A program made the position numbers and the translations under genes. A stretch of 64,000 nt of DNA from the NCBI RefSeq assembly GCF_000687835.1, contig NZ_JHYB01000003.1, positions 1 to 64,000 of the forward strand, in the 5' to 3' direction. Below, piece by piece: positions 20,621-30,141 of this stretch. Below the pieces are notes generated by a model that made no database searches, had not been told where the DNA came from, and saw only the letters and a list, made by a program, of their open reading frames with translations. Source of the stretch: Haploplasma modicum ATCC 29102 (GTDB lineage: Bacteria > Bacillota_I > Bacilli_A > Acholeplasmatales > Acholeplasmataceae). Numbering within the stretch: position 1 is the stretch's first letter; each line of letters starts with the position of its first letter.

Positions 20621-20650
20621 ATTCAAATATCAATTCTTTGATATTCAAAA
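20621..20650. promoter_or_regulatory. FabT-like operator in the accB leader
   Basis: TTTGATATTCAAA at 20637-20649 is a palindrome of the form TTTGA-N3-TCAAA. Next to it at 20622-20633 is TTCAAATATCAA, and ATATCAA/TTGATAT arms pair between the two. The MarR-family regulator FabT of lactic acid bacteria binds TTTGATTATCAAA-type sites before fab genes, so this is a good candidate for control of the whole operon. No fabT gene is in the window. The site lies between the promoter and the accB start. Confidence 0.55.
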
Positions 20651-20663
20651 TATAAACAATTCT

Positions 20664-20696
20664 ATCATATTTTTTTTAAAATATCAAATCATTATA
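20664..20696 (-). promoter_or_regulatory. Candidate promoters of the acc-fab operon
   Basis: Two -10-like hexamers read on the minus strand: TATGAT at 20669-20664 and TATAAT at 20696-20691. Neither has a convincing -35 box, so the exact start is uncertain. A further TTTGATATTTTAAA half-site overlaps them. Confidence 0.35.
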
Positions 20697-20860
20697 AAAA
20701 GATAATATTAAGAAAATATATATTTAAAATTTTATATATTTTAAATATCATATTTATATGATTAATATTTTTTATATGATGATTATACCATACTATTAGT
20801 TTCTAATTTTTATTCCCAAATTTAAATATTTATTTATTTTAAAAGTTGATTCAAAATAAA

Positions 20861-20900
20861 AAACCTTTAAGCACATTATAATAATGCGCAATAAAGGTTT
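20861..20900 (-). terminator. Terminator of the P-type ATPase gene
   Basis: AAACCTTTA at 20861-20869 pairs with TAAAGGTTT at 20892-20900, with a second inner stem GCACATTAT/ATAATGCGC. On the minus strand it is followed by a T-rich stretch. The remaining 20700-20860 is plain AT-rich sequence with nothing recognisable. Confidence 0.8.
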
Positions 20901-20915
20901 TATCTCAAATATTAG

Positions 20916-23573
20916 TTATAACCATTCATCATAAATCTTTATATAGATAACTTTAATTAGCTGTGTTAATAACATATAACCAACTAAAATAGCTGTTAAA
21001 ATTGGTAAATAAATTAAAGGTAATTTATCCATATCAAGTGATACCGCAACTTTTGTAAAGGCAATAGCAAGAGATATCGCACCAATTACTAATGAAGATG
21101 CAATAAGTGGTTTTGAGGCATTGCTTTGAATAAATGGAATCTTTTTAGTTCTTATTACATGAACAATTAAAATTTGTGATAAGGTACCAAAAATAAACCA
21201 ACCTGCTTGGAACATTCTAGAAGATTCTATTGGATTTAATCCAAGCATTGAAGGAATTACGTACCACATAACAGCAAACATAATAACATCAAAAATTGAA
21301 CTTATTGGACCAAACCAAAGCATAAATCTAGTAATTGATTTAGTATTCCATTTTCTTGGTTCTTCTACATAAGACTCATCAACTTTATCAAAAGGAATTC
21401 CTAACTGTGAAAAATCACTAAGTAAGTTTTGAACAAGGATTTGGACTGGTAGCATTGGGAGAAATGGTAAAAAGATACTTGCTATTAATACAGAAATCAT
21501 ATTACCAAAATTACCACTTACCGCCATTTGAATATATTTATTAACATTACCAAAGGTCTTTCTTCCTTCAATAACTCCTTCTTCTAAAACCATTAAATCT
21601 TTTTCTAATAAAATAATATCAGCTGTTTCTTTAGCAATATCAACAGCACTATCAACAGAGATACCAACATCAGCTTGTCTAAGAGCTAGGGCATCATTTA
21701 TCCCATCTCCCATAAAACCAACTGTATGACCCATTTCTTGATAGAGTGAAACTACTCTTTCTTTTTGATTTGGTGAGAGTTTAGCCATTAAGTTTACGTG
21801 TTTTATTTGTTCTTTAATTTCAGCATCAGTCATTTTTTCAATATCAATTCCCAGTAAAACATTATCAACATTAATGCCAACCTTCTTACATACCTTAATT
21901 GCAACACCTTCACTGTCACCTGTTAAAACAACTGTTCTAACTCCATGAGCACTTAATGCTAAAATTGCTTCTTTACTACTTTCTTTTGGTGGATCTAAAA
22001 ATCCAATAAAACCAATTAAAACCATGTCTGACTCATCACTAACTCCAAAGCTATGTTCATCAGGCACTTCATTTTTTTGTGCAACAGCAATCATTCTAAG
22101 ACCATCATTATTATGTTTTTCATATGTTTCTAAGGCAATTTTTTTACTCTCACTTGTAAGTGGTATAACTTTTCCATCTATTTCAACAAAAGAAGATATA
22201 GATAAAATCTCTTCAACTGCACCTTTTGTTATTAATTGTCTTTTCTTATTTTCATCAACTAAAACAACACTCATTCTTCTTCTCGTAAAATCAAATGGAA
22301 TTTCATCTTCTCTTTCATATCTTTTAGATATTTGATCGATATCATGATTAATTGCTCGATTAATTATCGCAACATCAATCATATTTTTTAATCCAGTTTG
22401 AAAATAACTATTTAAATAAGCATGTCTTAGTACACGGTAATCATCTTGTCCTTTAACATCCATATATTTTTCTAAAATAATTTTGTCTTCCGTCAGTGTC
22501 CCAGTCTTATCAGTACATAAAATATCCATTTGACCAAATGTTTGAATTGATCCAAGATTTTTAACAATAACTTTATGTTTTGACATTGTTACAGCACCTT
22601 TAGCAAGTGTCGATGTCATTATAACTGGTAACATTTCCGGTGTTAAACCTACAGCAATACTAACCGAGAACATTAAAGCTTCAAGCCAATCTTTTTTTAT
22701 AATCCCATTTACTAATAAAACAATAGGAATCATTACTAACATCATTCTAATTAATAAACTACTAACAGATTCTACTCCTTGTTCAAAACTACTTTGACTC
22801 TTATTTCCTGTTAACTGTTCGGCCATTGAGCCAAAATAAGTGTTATTACCTGTCTTTAAAACAATAGCTAAAGAACTACCAGAGACAATATTAGAACCCA
22901 TAAATCCGATATTTTCAATATCAGTAATAGCCTTATTATTAATGTCATCTACTTTATTAAACTTCTCAACCGGATTAGATTCACCTGTAAGTGCTGATTG
23001 TGCAACAAAGGTATCTTTGTTAGTAATAAATCTAACATCGGCTGGAATTAAATCTCCTGCAGTAAGTCTTAAGATATCACCTGGTAATATATCTTCGATT
23101 AAAACTTCATATTCGATTCCATTTCTAATAACATCAGCTCTATTAGAAATCATTTTAGTCAGCTTTTCCGTAGCATCATTAGATTTTTCCGCTTGGATAA
23201 AAGCAACAACGCTAGATACAATAACTAAGATAATAATAATGATAAAAGTTAAATAATCCGCTCTACCACCCTTAGACAATTCAATTACAACATCAAAAAT
23301 AAATGTTATAATTCCAATTATTAATAAAATTACATTAAACGGATTGATGATGGAATTGAGTAATCGCTTAAATTTTGTATTTTTAGAACCAATAGTAATT
23401 ACATTCTTACCATAAATATCACTCAGTTCATCTACTTGAATAAGATTTAGTCCGGAAACAGAAGTTTGAAGTTCTCCGTATAACTCTTCAATGGGTATTT
23501 CCGCATACCTTCTTAAATCTTTTTCAACATTATTGTTTGTTAGTTTGGTTGATTTTATATTCTTTTTCATCAT
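20916..23573 (-). CDS. mgtA: Magnesium-importing P-type ATPase (MgtA/MgtB type)
   Basis: This 885-residue P3B-type ATPase imports Mg2+ across the membrane. The phosphorylated Asp is in CTDKTGTLTED, the A-domain has LTGES, the hinge is MGDGINDALALRQADVGISVD, and membrane helix 4 carries GLTPEMLPVI, the MgtA signature that separates it from Ca2+ SERCA-type pumps. Ten membrane helices fit the length. A TATAAT at 23602-23597 leaves a leader of only about 20 bases before the ATG at 23573 (RBS AAGGGAG), too short for an M-box Mg2+ riboswitch. An IS remnant starts less than 50 bases upstream of the promoter. Confidence 0.92.
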   Translation of the reverse strand: MMKKNIKSTKLTNNNVEKDLRRYAEIPIEELYGELQTSVSGLNLIQVDELSDIYGKNVITIGSKNTKFKRLLNSIINPFNVILLIIGIITFIFDVVIELSKGGRADYLTFIIIIILVIVSSVVAFIQAEKSNDATEKLTKMISNRADVIRNGIEYEVLIEDILPGDILRLTAGDLIPADVRFITNKDTFVAQSALTGESNPVEKFNKVDDINNKAITDIENIGFMGSNIVSGSSLAIVLKTGNNTYFGSMAEQLTGNKSQSSFEQGVESVSSLLIRMMLVMIPIVLLVNGIIKKDWLEALMFSVSIAVGLTPEMLPVIMTSTLAKGAVTMSKHKVIVKNLGSIQTFGQMDILCTDKTGTLTEDKIILEKYMDVKGQDDYRVLRHAYLNSYFQTGLKNMIDVAIINRAINHDIDQISKRYEREDEIPFDFTRRRMSVVLVDENKKRQLITKGAVEEILSISSFVEIDGKVIPLTSESKKIALETYEKHNNDGLRMIAVAQKNEVPDEHSFGVSDESDMVLIGFIGFLDPPKESSKEAILALSAHGVRTVVLTGDSEGVAIKVCKKVGINVDNVLLGIDIEKMTDAEIKEQIKHVNLMAKLSPNQKERVVSLYQEMGHTVGFMGDGINDALALRQADVGISVDSAVDIAKETADIILLEKDLMVLEEGVIEGRKTFGNVNKYIQMAVSGNFGNMISVLIASIFLPFLPMLPVQILVQNLLSDFSQLGIPFDKVDESYVEEPRKWNTKSITRFMLWFGPISSIFDVIMFAVMWYVIPSMLGLNPIESSRMFQAGWFIFGTLSQILIVHVIRTKKIPFIQSNASKPLIASSLVIGAISLAIAFTKVAVSLDMDKLPLIYLPILTAILVGYMLLTQLIKVIYIKIYDEWL

Positions 23574-23596
23574 ATCACTCCCTTCAACACTTAATT

Positions 23597-23602
23597 ATTA
23601 TA
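23597..23602 (-). promoter_or_regulatory. -10 box of the mgtA promoter
   Basis: A perfect TATAAT on the minus strand, with a weak TTTCTC -35 about 17 bases upstream. The start point would leave a very short leader. Confidence 0.5.
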
Positions 23603-23649
23603 CCATTTAATGCTGAGGAGAGAAAGTACATTAAATATAATTAAAAAAC

Positions 23650-23878
23650 GGGGCTGTAAAGAAATGAAGTTTTGATGCTTCAGGAACTTACAGCTCTTTT
23701 CTTTTTATTTTATTGTAGATAAATAATAATAAAAGTCTATTTCTAGACATATTAAAAGAAGATTAGTTAAAATATTAACTTATCCACTGGATAACTATTC
23801 GGTTACTTTATATCTCGTCTTTTACCAGACCCGGCTTTTTCTTTTAGAGCTTAACAAAGTTCATTTCGTTACAGCCCC
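23650..23878. mobile_element. 229-bp IS remnant or MITE with IS1182-type inverted repeats
   Basis: The element begins GGGGCTGTAAAGAAATGAA and ends TTCATTTCGTTACAGCCCC. These ends match the inverted repeats of the intact IS at 25222-26968. The first 60 bases also align loosely with the reverse complement of the IS right end (GCTTCAGGA and the T-rich tract are shared), and the other end resembles the IS left end. There is no ORF. It is best read as an internally deleted relative that the IS transposase could move. Confidence 0.75.
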
Positions 23879-24107
23879 TAATTAATTTCAAAATGTCTTG
23901 CTGTAAATGAAATGCTACATACTTTCAACTTGGTGTGTTCATTTTGCAACATACTTTTATATATTTGTGTTGAGTTTGTGCTTATCTCTCGTTCTTATAT
24001 TGTTATTAAAAAATTCTTCAAGTTGAATAAATAATGAACTCAGCTAAATGTAAATATTATGAATAATTTTATTATGACTAATCCATCCAGTATTTAGGTA
24101 GTAGTTT
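23879..24107. other. Non-coding stretch between IS remnant and zinc-ribbon gene
   Basis: I see no gene, repeat or hairpin here. It may be filler left by older insertions. Confidence 0.4.
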
Positions 24108-24322
24108 TTATGTTTGAGAACTTAGATCAGCTAACATAACCTGACATGACTCACAATAAAATACTTTATCAATCACGTTACCATTTAAAAGGCTAAATTT
24201 ATTGACTTTTTTTTCTGATCCATCATCAAAAATAATATTGGGTGTTCTATATATATATATCGATAACCTAATTTTCCCGTTTTTAAAATTCCGTTACAAA
24301 AGGGACAATTAATAATTTTCAT
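24108..24322 (-). pseudogene. Small zinc-ribbon protein (PF20097/DUF6487-like), frameshifted at a TA microsatellite
   Basis: From the ATG at 24322 (RBS AAGGA) the frame reads MKIINCPFCNGILKTGKLGY, then enters a 13-base TA tract (24260-24248) and goes out of frame. Removing one TA unit restores one 70-residue ORF that continues YRTPNIIFDDGSEKKVNK and ends DKVFYCESCQVMLADLSSQT before TAA at 24110. Two Cys pairs (CPFC and CESC) form a zinc-ribbon layout typical of small DUF6487-like proteins. The only defect is the microsatellite length, so the gene may be phase-variable rather than dead. The family assignment is from memory of the motif layout. Confidence 0.6.
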
Positions 24323-24330
24323 ATAATTCC

Positions 24331-24366
24331 TTGTATACTCAGTAGTGTACTTATTTCAGTATACAA
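24331..24366. promoter_or_regulatory. GTATAC-rich palindrome, candidate operator
   Basis: TGTATACT and AGTATACA arms flank a third related GTGTAC. The site lies just upstream of the small zinc-ribbon gene on one side and about 110 bases before the nucleotidyltransferase on the other. No regulator is adjacent. Confidence 0.35.
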
Positions 24367-24425
24367 AAAAATGTTGGTAAATAGGCATTTTCATTCCGCC
24401 TTTTATCTACATTTTACAATCGCCC

Positions 24426-24454
24426 TTTACAAACATCATAGCAAATAGTACAAT
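24426..24454 (+). promoter_or_regulatory. Promoter of the nucleotidyltransferase gene
   Basis: TTTACA at 24426-24431 and TACAAT at 24449-24454 are spaced by 17 bases. The RBS AAGGAC precedes the ATG at 24476. Confidence 0.6.
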
Positions 24455-24475
24455 AAAATAAAAAGGACTAAAAAT

Positions 24476-25219
24476 ATGATAAATGCACTTAATGGTATGA
24501 TTAAGCTTGCACAACGTATCGCAAACTATGATGATTGTCTGTGCTTACTTGGTTTAGGTAGTATGAGCGAAACTTTCCGTATGGATGAATTTTCAGACAT
24601 GGACTTTTTCTTAATTGTCAAAAACGGAACAAAACCATACTTTATGAAAAATCTCGAATGGCTGGCTTTTGATGAAATTGTCTTCAGTTTTCAAAACTCT
24701 AATGATGGCTATAAAGCATTATTTAAAGATGGAAATTTCGCTGAATTTGCTATTTTTACTGAAGATGAAATACTTGAAGCAACATTTACATTAGGAAAAG
24801 TTTATTATGCAAGACCTGGTTTTGATTTAGATAAAATTCGTCCACGTAAAATACGTGAACGAAAACTAAACATAGAATACAATGTATGTGAAGCTTTAGC
24901 AAATATTTACATTGGATTAAATCGCTTAAAGCGTGGTGAAATTGCTTCAGCTACAACCTTTATACAAAGTTATGCATTTAATTTGATTATTGATTTGTTC
25001 GGTGTTGTCTTTACACCAACGAATCAAAATACAGATTATTTTGTCGCAGAAAGACGAATTGAGGAACGCTACAAGGAACATAAAAACTTTATTTCGAACA
25101 TGCGAAAAGGCTATGAGTTCAATAAAGAATCTGCAGAAATAATGTTAAACTTTTTAATCCAATATTTTGAGCCAAACATCTACATGGTGAATAAAATCAA
25201 AAGATTATTACAAGCGTAG
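24476..25219 (+). CDS. Nucleotidyltransferase, lincosamide/aminoglycoside-resistance-like
   Basis: The 247-residue protein carries the polymerase-beta nucleotidyltransferase signature: GLGSMSET near residues 27-34 followed by DEFSDMDFFLI, giving the two metal-binding Asp residues. The overall plan (short N-terminal helix, catalytic domain, all-helical C-terminus with NIYIGLNRLKRGE) recalls Lnu(B)/Lnu(F)-type lincosamide nucleotidyltransferases and related aminoglycoside adenylyltransferases. It would inactivate a drug by adding AMP, but the substrate cannot be read from sequence. CGT and CGA arginine codons are commoner than in neighbouring core genes. It stands between an IS remnant and an intact IS, so it was probably acquired. 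Confidence 0.65.
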   Translation: MINALNGMIKLAQRIANYDDCLCLLGLGSMSETFRMDEFSDMDFFLIVKNGTKPYFMKNLEWLAFDEIVFSFQNSNDGYKALFKDGNFAEFAIFTEDEILEATFTLGKVYYARPGFDLDKIRPRKIRERKLNIEYNVCEALANIYIGLNRLKRGEIASATTFIQSYAFNLIIDLFGVVFTPTNQNTDYFVAERRIEERYKEHKNFISNMRKGYEFNKESAEIMLNFLIQYFEPNIYMVNKIKRLLQA

Positions 25220-25272
25220 AAAAAATGGGGCTGTAACGAAATAGAATTGTTATAGGCTATAAAACAAGAAAA

Positions 25273-25300
25273 CCACTTTGGAAGACCAGGGTGGTTTTTT
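25273..25300 (+). terminator. Left-end hairpin of the IS (blocks outside transcription)
   Basis: CCACTTTGG pairs with CCAGGGTGG (two G-T pairs) around AAGA, followed by a T run. It precedes the transposase promoter and would stop transcription arriving from the nucleotidyltransferase gene. Confidence 0.7.
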
Positions 25301-25302
25301 GG

Positions 25303-25308
25303 TATAAT
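25303..25308 (+). promoter_or_regulatory. -10 box of the transposase, very close to the start codon
   Basis: A perfect TATAAT ends only six bases before the ATG at 25315, and no Shine-Dalgarno is visible. The mRNA could be leaderless, or the real start could be further in. Confidence 0.5.
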
Positions 25309-25314
25309 TTAAGT

Positions 25315-26814
25315 ATGCAAAGCCTCGATTTAATACAAGGATATTTTAACCCAAAACAGTTAAAAGTACCACTATCATTTGAAATAAAAATACCATTTGA
25401 TAGTGAGGCACGAACATTTGACGAAGTATTCAGGAGGATCGACTTTAGACAATACATAGAAACCGATAGAACCGTAGGCAGAATCGGTTATAATCCAGTC
25501 AACATGCTCAAATTGATACTGTTTTGTATGATGGAGAACATCACGACATTAAGAGAGATGGAGAAGGCGGCGAAGAACGACATTAGATTAATGTGGTTAA
25601 CAGATGAGCTAAAGCCAAGTCACCAAACGATTAATCAGTTCATAAAAGAACGACTAAAGGGTAACATAGAAGATATCTTTCATGAAATCAATCGATATAT
25701 CATAAATAAAGAACAAATCGAAGTAGACAAACTATACATAGACGGCACAAAAATCGAAGCGAACGCAAACAAATATAAATTTGTGTGGAAAGGTTCGATA
25801 GAGAAGTTCCGTGATAAGTTATATAGAAAGATAACGAAACAACTAGAAGCGATGAATGAACGATATCAAGAGATGGGTATCTTTTTTCCTTTAGGTGAAA
25901 CATATGAACCTGAGACATTAATGAAGATTGTGAGCTATTTAGAAATAGAAATATGTCAAAAGTCAATATCATTCGTATATGGAAAGGGACAAAGAAAAAC
26001 GGCGCTACAAAGAGATTATGAAAAGATGAGTGACTATCATAGTAAACTGACTGAATATAATCACTATATTGAAGTGATAGGACCAAGTAGGAACTACTGT
26101 GCAAGAACAGATGAAGACGCGACATTTATGCATATGAAAGAAGACCACATGAGAAACGGTCAGTTAAAAGCCGGATATAACATTCAAATCGGTGTATCGA
26201 ATGAGTACATATTACACGTCGATGTATTTCAAGACAGAAGTGATTACCAAACGTTAATCCCATTCTTAGAAGGCTATAAGAAAGCATATGGCTTTTATCC
26301 GAAATACCCGGTAGCGGATGCTGGGTATGGAGGATTAAAGAACTACCGGTACTTAAAGTTGAATGATATGGGACTTTATCAAAAGTACAGCATGAACAGT
26401 AAAGATACGAGTGACAAGAAATATAGTAGTGATCCAACAAGACCCGTGAATTTCAAGAAAGATAATCTTGGTAACTACTACGATGAGCATGGTGAAATGT
26501 TGACATTCTTATGGCACAGTAAAAGAGGTCATAATGTCTATGAGGTACCTTCAAGTAAAAGACGTGTTGATATCAATGAAGCACTATGGACACTACAAAA
26601 AGAGGCACGAGAGAACCTTCAATCAAACTTAGGCATTGAGTTAAGAATGCAGCGGTCAGCACAAGTCGAGGGTGCATTCGGCGTTATCAAAGGCAACGCT
26701 GGCTTCAGGCGATTTAATAGACGTGGCATTGAAAACGTAAAATTCGAGTTTATCTTAATCGCAATCGGTTACAATTTATCGAAATTACACAAGAAAAAAT
26801 TCAGATCAAACTAA
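25315..26814 (+). CDS. IS1182-family DDE transposase
   Basis: I take the ATG at 25315 (MQSLDLIQGYF); a GTG at 25291 lies in the hairpin and is unlikely. The product has 499 residues. The N-terminal DUF772 domain has GYNPVNMLKLILF and HQTINQF. The catalytic Asp residues are in LYIDGTKIEAN and PVADAGYGG, and the Glu is in QVEGAFGVIKG near the C-terminus, followed by FRRFNRRG. The enzyme should be active. It acts on the GGGGCTGTAACGAAAT ends and possibly on the 229-bp remnant at 23650. Confidence 0.93.
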   Translation: MQSLDLIQGYFNPKQLKVPLSFEIKIPFDSEARTFDEVFRRIDFRQYIETDRTVGRIGYNPVNMLKLILFCMMENITTLREMEKAAKNDIRLMWLTDELKPSHQTINQFIKERLKGNIEDIFHEINRYIINKEQIEVDKLYIDGTKIEANANKYKFVWKGSIEKFRDKLYRKITKQLEAMNERYQEMGIFFPLGETYEPETLMKIVSYLEIEICQKSISFVYGKGQRKTALQRDYEKMSDYHSKLTEYNHYIEVIGPSRNYCARTDEDATFMHMKEDHMRNGQLKAGYNIQIGVSNEYILHVDVFQDRSDYQTLIPFLEGYKKAYGFYPKYPVADAGYGGLKNYRYLKLNDMGLYQKYSMNSKDTSDKKYSSDPTRPVNFKKDNLGNYYDEHGEMLTFLWHSKRGHNVYEVPSSKRRVDINEALWTLQKEARENLQSNLGIELRMQRSAQVEGAFGVIKGNAGFRRFNRRGIENVKFEFILIAIGYNLSKLHKKKFRSN

Positions 26815-26910
26815 TTGAATAACTATTGAAAGTAGGAGATTTTGAGCACCTTCTTTTCGTTTCGCTTAAAAAACGAAAATTATCCACATTGAAGGATTAT
26901 GAACAAAAGA

Positions 26911-26929
26911 AAAAAGGACTGAACGTCCT
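26911..26929 (-). terminator. Right-end hairpin of the IS, reads as a minus-strand terminator
   Basis: On the minus strand AGGAC pairs with GTCCT around a five-base loop, followed by a T-rich run. Transcripts coming from groEL would meet it about 60 bases past the groEL stop. Confidence 0.5.
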
Positions 26930-26983
26930 GAAGCGTTTTAAGTCTTCATTTCGTTACAGCCCCATTTTATCCTTTAAATATTA

Positions 26984-28600
<1,617 letters not shown>

Positions 28601-28605
28601 TTAAA

Positions 28606-28863
28606 TTATTCATATATGGCTAAAATATTCTCTTGTTTGATAATTAAGTATTCTTCATTATCAATTTTTGTTTTTGTTCCTGAATATGTTTGATAAATAA
28701 CTTTATCATTTGGTTTAAGTTCATGTACTTTAGGACCAACAGCAATTACGCGTCCAATGGCTTGTTTATCTTTTGACTCAGTAGTTAATATAATTCCTGA
28801 CTCAGTCTTTGTCTCTTCTTTTTCAAACGATAAAACAACATATTCATTTAATGGTTTCAGCAT
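28606..28863 (-). CDS. groES: Co-chaperonin GroES
   Basis: GroES is the lid of the GroEL chamber. The ATG at 28863 (MLKPLNEYVVL) has the site AAAGGGGTGA; a longer frame to 28911 would run through the CIRCE operator and is rejected. The product has 85 residues, slightly shorter than the usual 94-97. The mobile loop (TESGIILTTESKDKQ) and the roof region (VIAVGPK) are recognisable. A 26-base gap separates it from groEL. Confidence 0.94.
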   Translation of the reverse strand: MLKPLNEYVVLSFEKEETKTESGIILTTESKDKQAIGRVIAVGPKVHELKPNDKVIYQTYSGTKTKIDNEEYLIIKQENILAIYE

Positions 28864-28880
28864 GATCTCACCCCTTTCTT

Positions 28881-28905
28881 TGGCACTCTTAGTATCTGAG
28901 TGCCA
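28881..28905. promoter_or_regulatory. CIRCE operator of groESL (HrcA site)
   Basis: TGGCACTC-N9-GAGTGCCA is a perfect inverted repeat with the 9-base spacer of CIRCE (consensus TTAGCACTC-N9-GAGTGCTAA). It sits between the promoter and the groES RBS. Confidence 0.93.
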
Positions 28906-28916
28906 TCTCAATTACG

Positions 28917-28944
28917 ATTATAATAAAAATATTTTTTTTGTCAA
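28917..28944 (-). promoter_or_regulatory. groESL promoter
   Basis: On the minus strand the -35 TTGACA is at 28944-28939 and the -10 TATAAT at 28922-28917, with a 16-base spacer. Both hexamers are perfect and lie directly before CIRCE. Confidence 0.85.
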
Positions 28945-28965
28945 GCCTTTTTATATAAAAAAAGA

Positions 28966-28986
28966 AAAAGAACATTACGTTCTTTT
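28966..28986 (-). terminator. Terminator of the dihydrouridine synthase gene
   Basis: AAAAGAAC pairs with GTTCTTTT around ATTAC, with T runs on the minus strand. It overlaps the stop codon of the gene. Confidence 0.75.
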
Positions 28987-29971
28987 AATTTTCATCTAAA
29001 TTATCATAAAGTAATCCACTCTCAAATGCATCTAATAACACTCTAATCTCATCTGTATCTTTAGTATCCATTAATTTAGTTCTAAGTTTATTAGCCCCTT
29101 TAATATCTCTAATATAGATCTTAAAAAATCTGTGAAGTGGTTTTTTTAAGGTTGGTTCTTCTAAGACATATTTATCATATAAATCTAAGTGATATCTAAA
29201 TAGGTCTAAGTATTCTTTTGTATCTCTTGTTCTTTCTTCTGGATCAAAAGCAAAAGGATTATGGAATATCCCACGTCCAATCATTATCCCATCCACTTTA
29301 TATTTATTAAACATTTCAATGCCCATCTTATAATCTTTAATATCACCGTTCATTGTAATTAGTGTATTAGGTGCTATTTCATCTCTAAGAGCAAGTATTT
29401 CTGGCATCAATTCCCAGTGAGCATCATAATTACTCATTTCAGTTTTAGTTCTTAAATGAATTGATAAGTTTGCGATATCTTGTTTTAACAAATGGGTTAG
29501 CCATTCTTTCCACTCACTAAGCTTACTATGACCAAGTCTTGTTTTTACACTAACTGGAAGGCCACCTTTTTTAGCCGCCGCAATTAATTCTTTAGCAACA
29601 TCTGGTCTTAAAATTAAACCAGCACCTCTTCCATGTCTAAAAACATTAGGGGCAGGGCAACCCATATTAATATCAATTCCATCAAAGCCCATTTTTGCTA
29701 AATCAATACTCATTTTTTCAAAGTTTTCTGGATTATCACCCCAAATATGACCAACAATTGGTTTCTCATCTTGATCAAACTTTAGTCTTCCTCTTAGTGA
29801 ATATATTCCTTTTTCATGGGCATAGCTATCACTATTTGTAAACTCTGTAAAGAATACTTCAGGAGTACCGGCCTTAGCAACTACTTTTCTAAAAACTATA
29901 TCTGTAACATCTTCCATTGGTGCTAAAATGAAAAATGGTTTATTTAATTTATTCCAAAAATTTTCCTTCAT
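28985..29971 (-). CDS. tRNA-dihydrouridine synthase
   Basis: This FMN enzyme reduces uridines in tRNA D-loops with NADPH. It has 328 residues and the TIM-barrel Dus plan: [12 protein letters not shown] at the start, [10 protein letters not shown] with the catalytic Cys near residue 103, SVKTRLGH near 141 and [15 protein letters not shown] near 228, then a helical tRNA-binding domain. The start at 29971 has GAGGT upstream. Which Dus subfamily it belongs to is unclear. It is a single-gene unit between groESL and the nucleoside operon. Confidence 0.92.
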   Translation of the reverse strand: MKENFWNKLNKPFFILAPMEDVTDIVFRKVVAKAGTPEVFFTEFTNSDSYAHEKGIYSLRGRLKFDQDEKPIVGHIWGDNPENFEKMSIDLAKMGFDGIDINMGCPAPNVFRHGRGAGLILRPDVAKELIAAAKKGGLPVSVKTRLGHSKLSEWKEWLTHLLKQDIANLSIHLRTKTEMSNYDAHWELMPEILALRDEIAPNTLITMNGDIKDYKMGIEMFNKYKVDGIMIGRGIFHNPFAFDPEERTRDTKEYLDLFRYHLDLYDKYVLEEPTLKKPLHRFFKIYIRDIKGANKLRTKLMDTKDTDEIRVLLDAFESGLLYDNLDEN

Positions 29972-30085
29972 AACTACCTCGCAACTTTTAATACTTATCT
30001 ATTTTAACATATTACCAAATATATAATAAGATATTAACTTATTATTTAGATTAAATAAAATAAAAGAGACTTGGTTTATTAAATT

Positions 30086-30128
30086 AAATAAAGCAAATGA
30101 TTTTAATATCAAATCATTTGCTTTATTT
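30086..30128 (-). terminator. Strong terminator of the nucleoside/ribose operon
   Basis: AAATAAAGCAAATGATTT pairs perfectly over 18 bp with its complement at 30111-30128 around a seven-base loop. Confidence 0.85.
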
Positions 30129-30141
30129 GTTTTCTGAAATA

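Larger units (their letters stand above)
25222..26968 (+). mobile_element. Complete IS1182-family insertion sequence
   Basis: Perfect 21-bp terminal inverted repeats, with core GGGGCTGTAACGAAAT, lie at 25222-25242 and 26948-26968. They enclose one intact transposase gene. The outer five bases of each repeat (AAAAT/ATTTT) could be host sequence or part of a target duplication; without them the element is 25227-26963 (1737 bp). It lies three bases after the nucleotidyltransferase stop and about 16 bases from the groEL stop. GC content is visibly higher than in the surroundings. Confidence 0.9.

Noticed and set aside
25700-26440. Minus-strand ORFs inside the IS
   Set aside because: They are antisense shadows of the intact transposase.
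28864-28911. Longer GroES start at 28911
   Set aside because: It would translate through the CIRCE operator; the ATG at 28863 has a good ribosome site.
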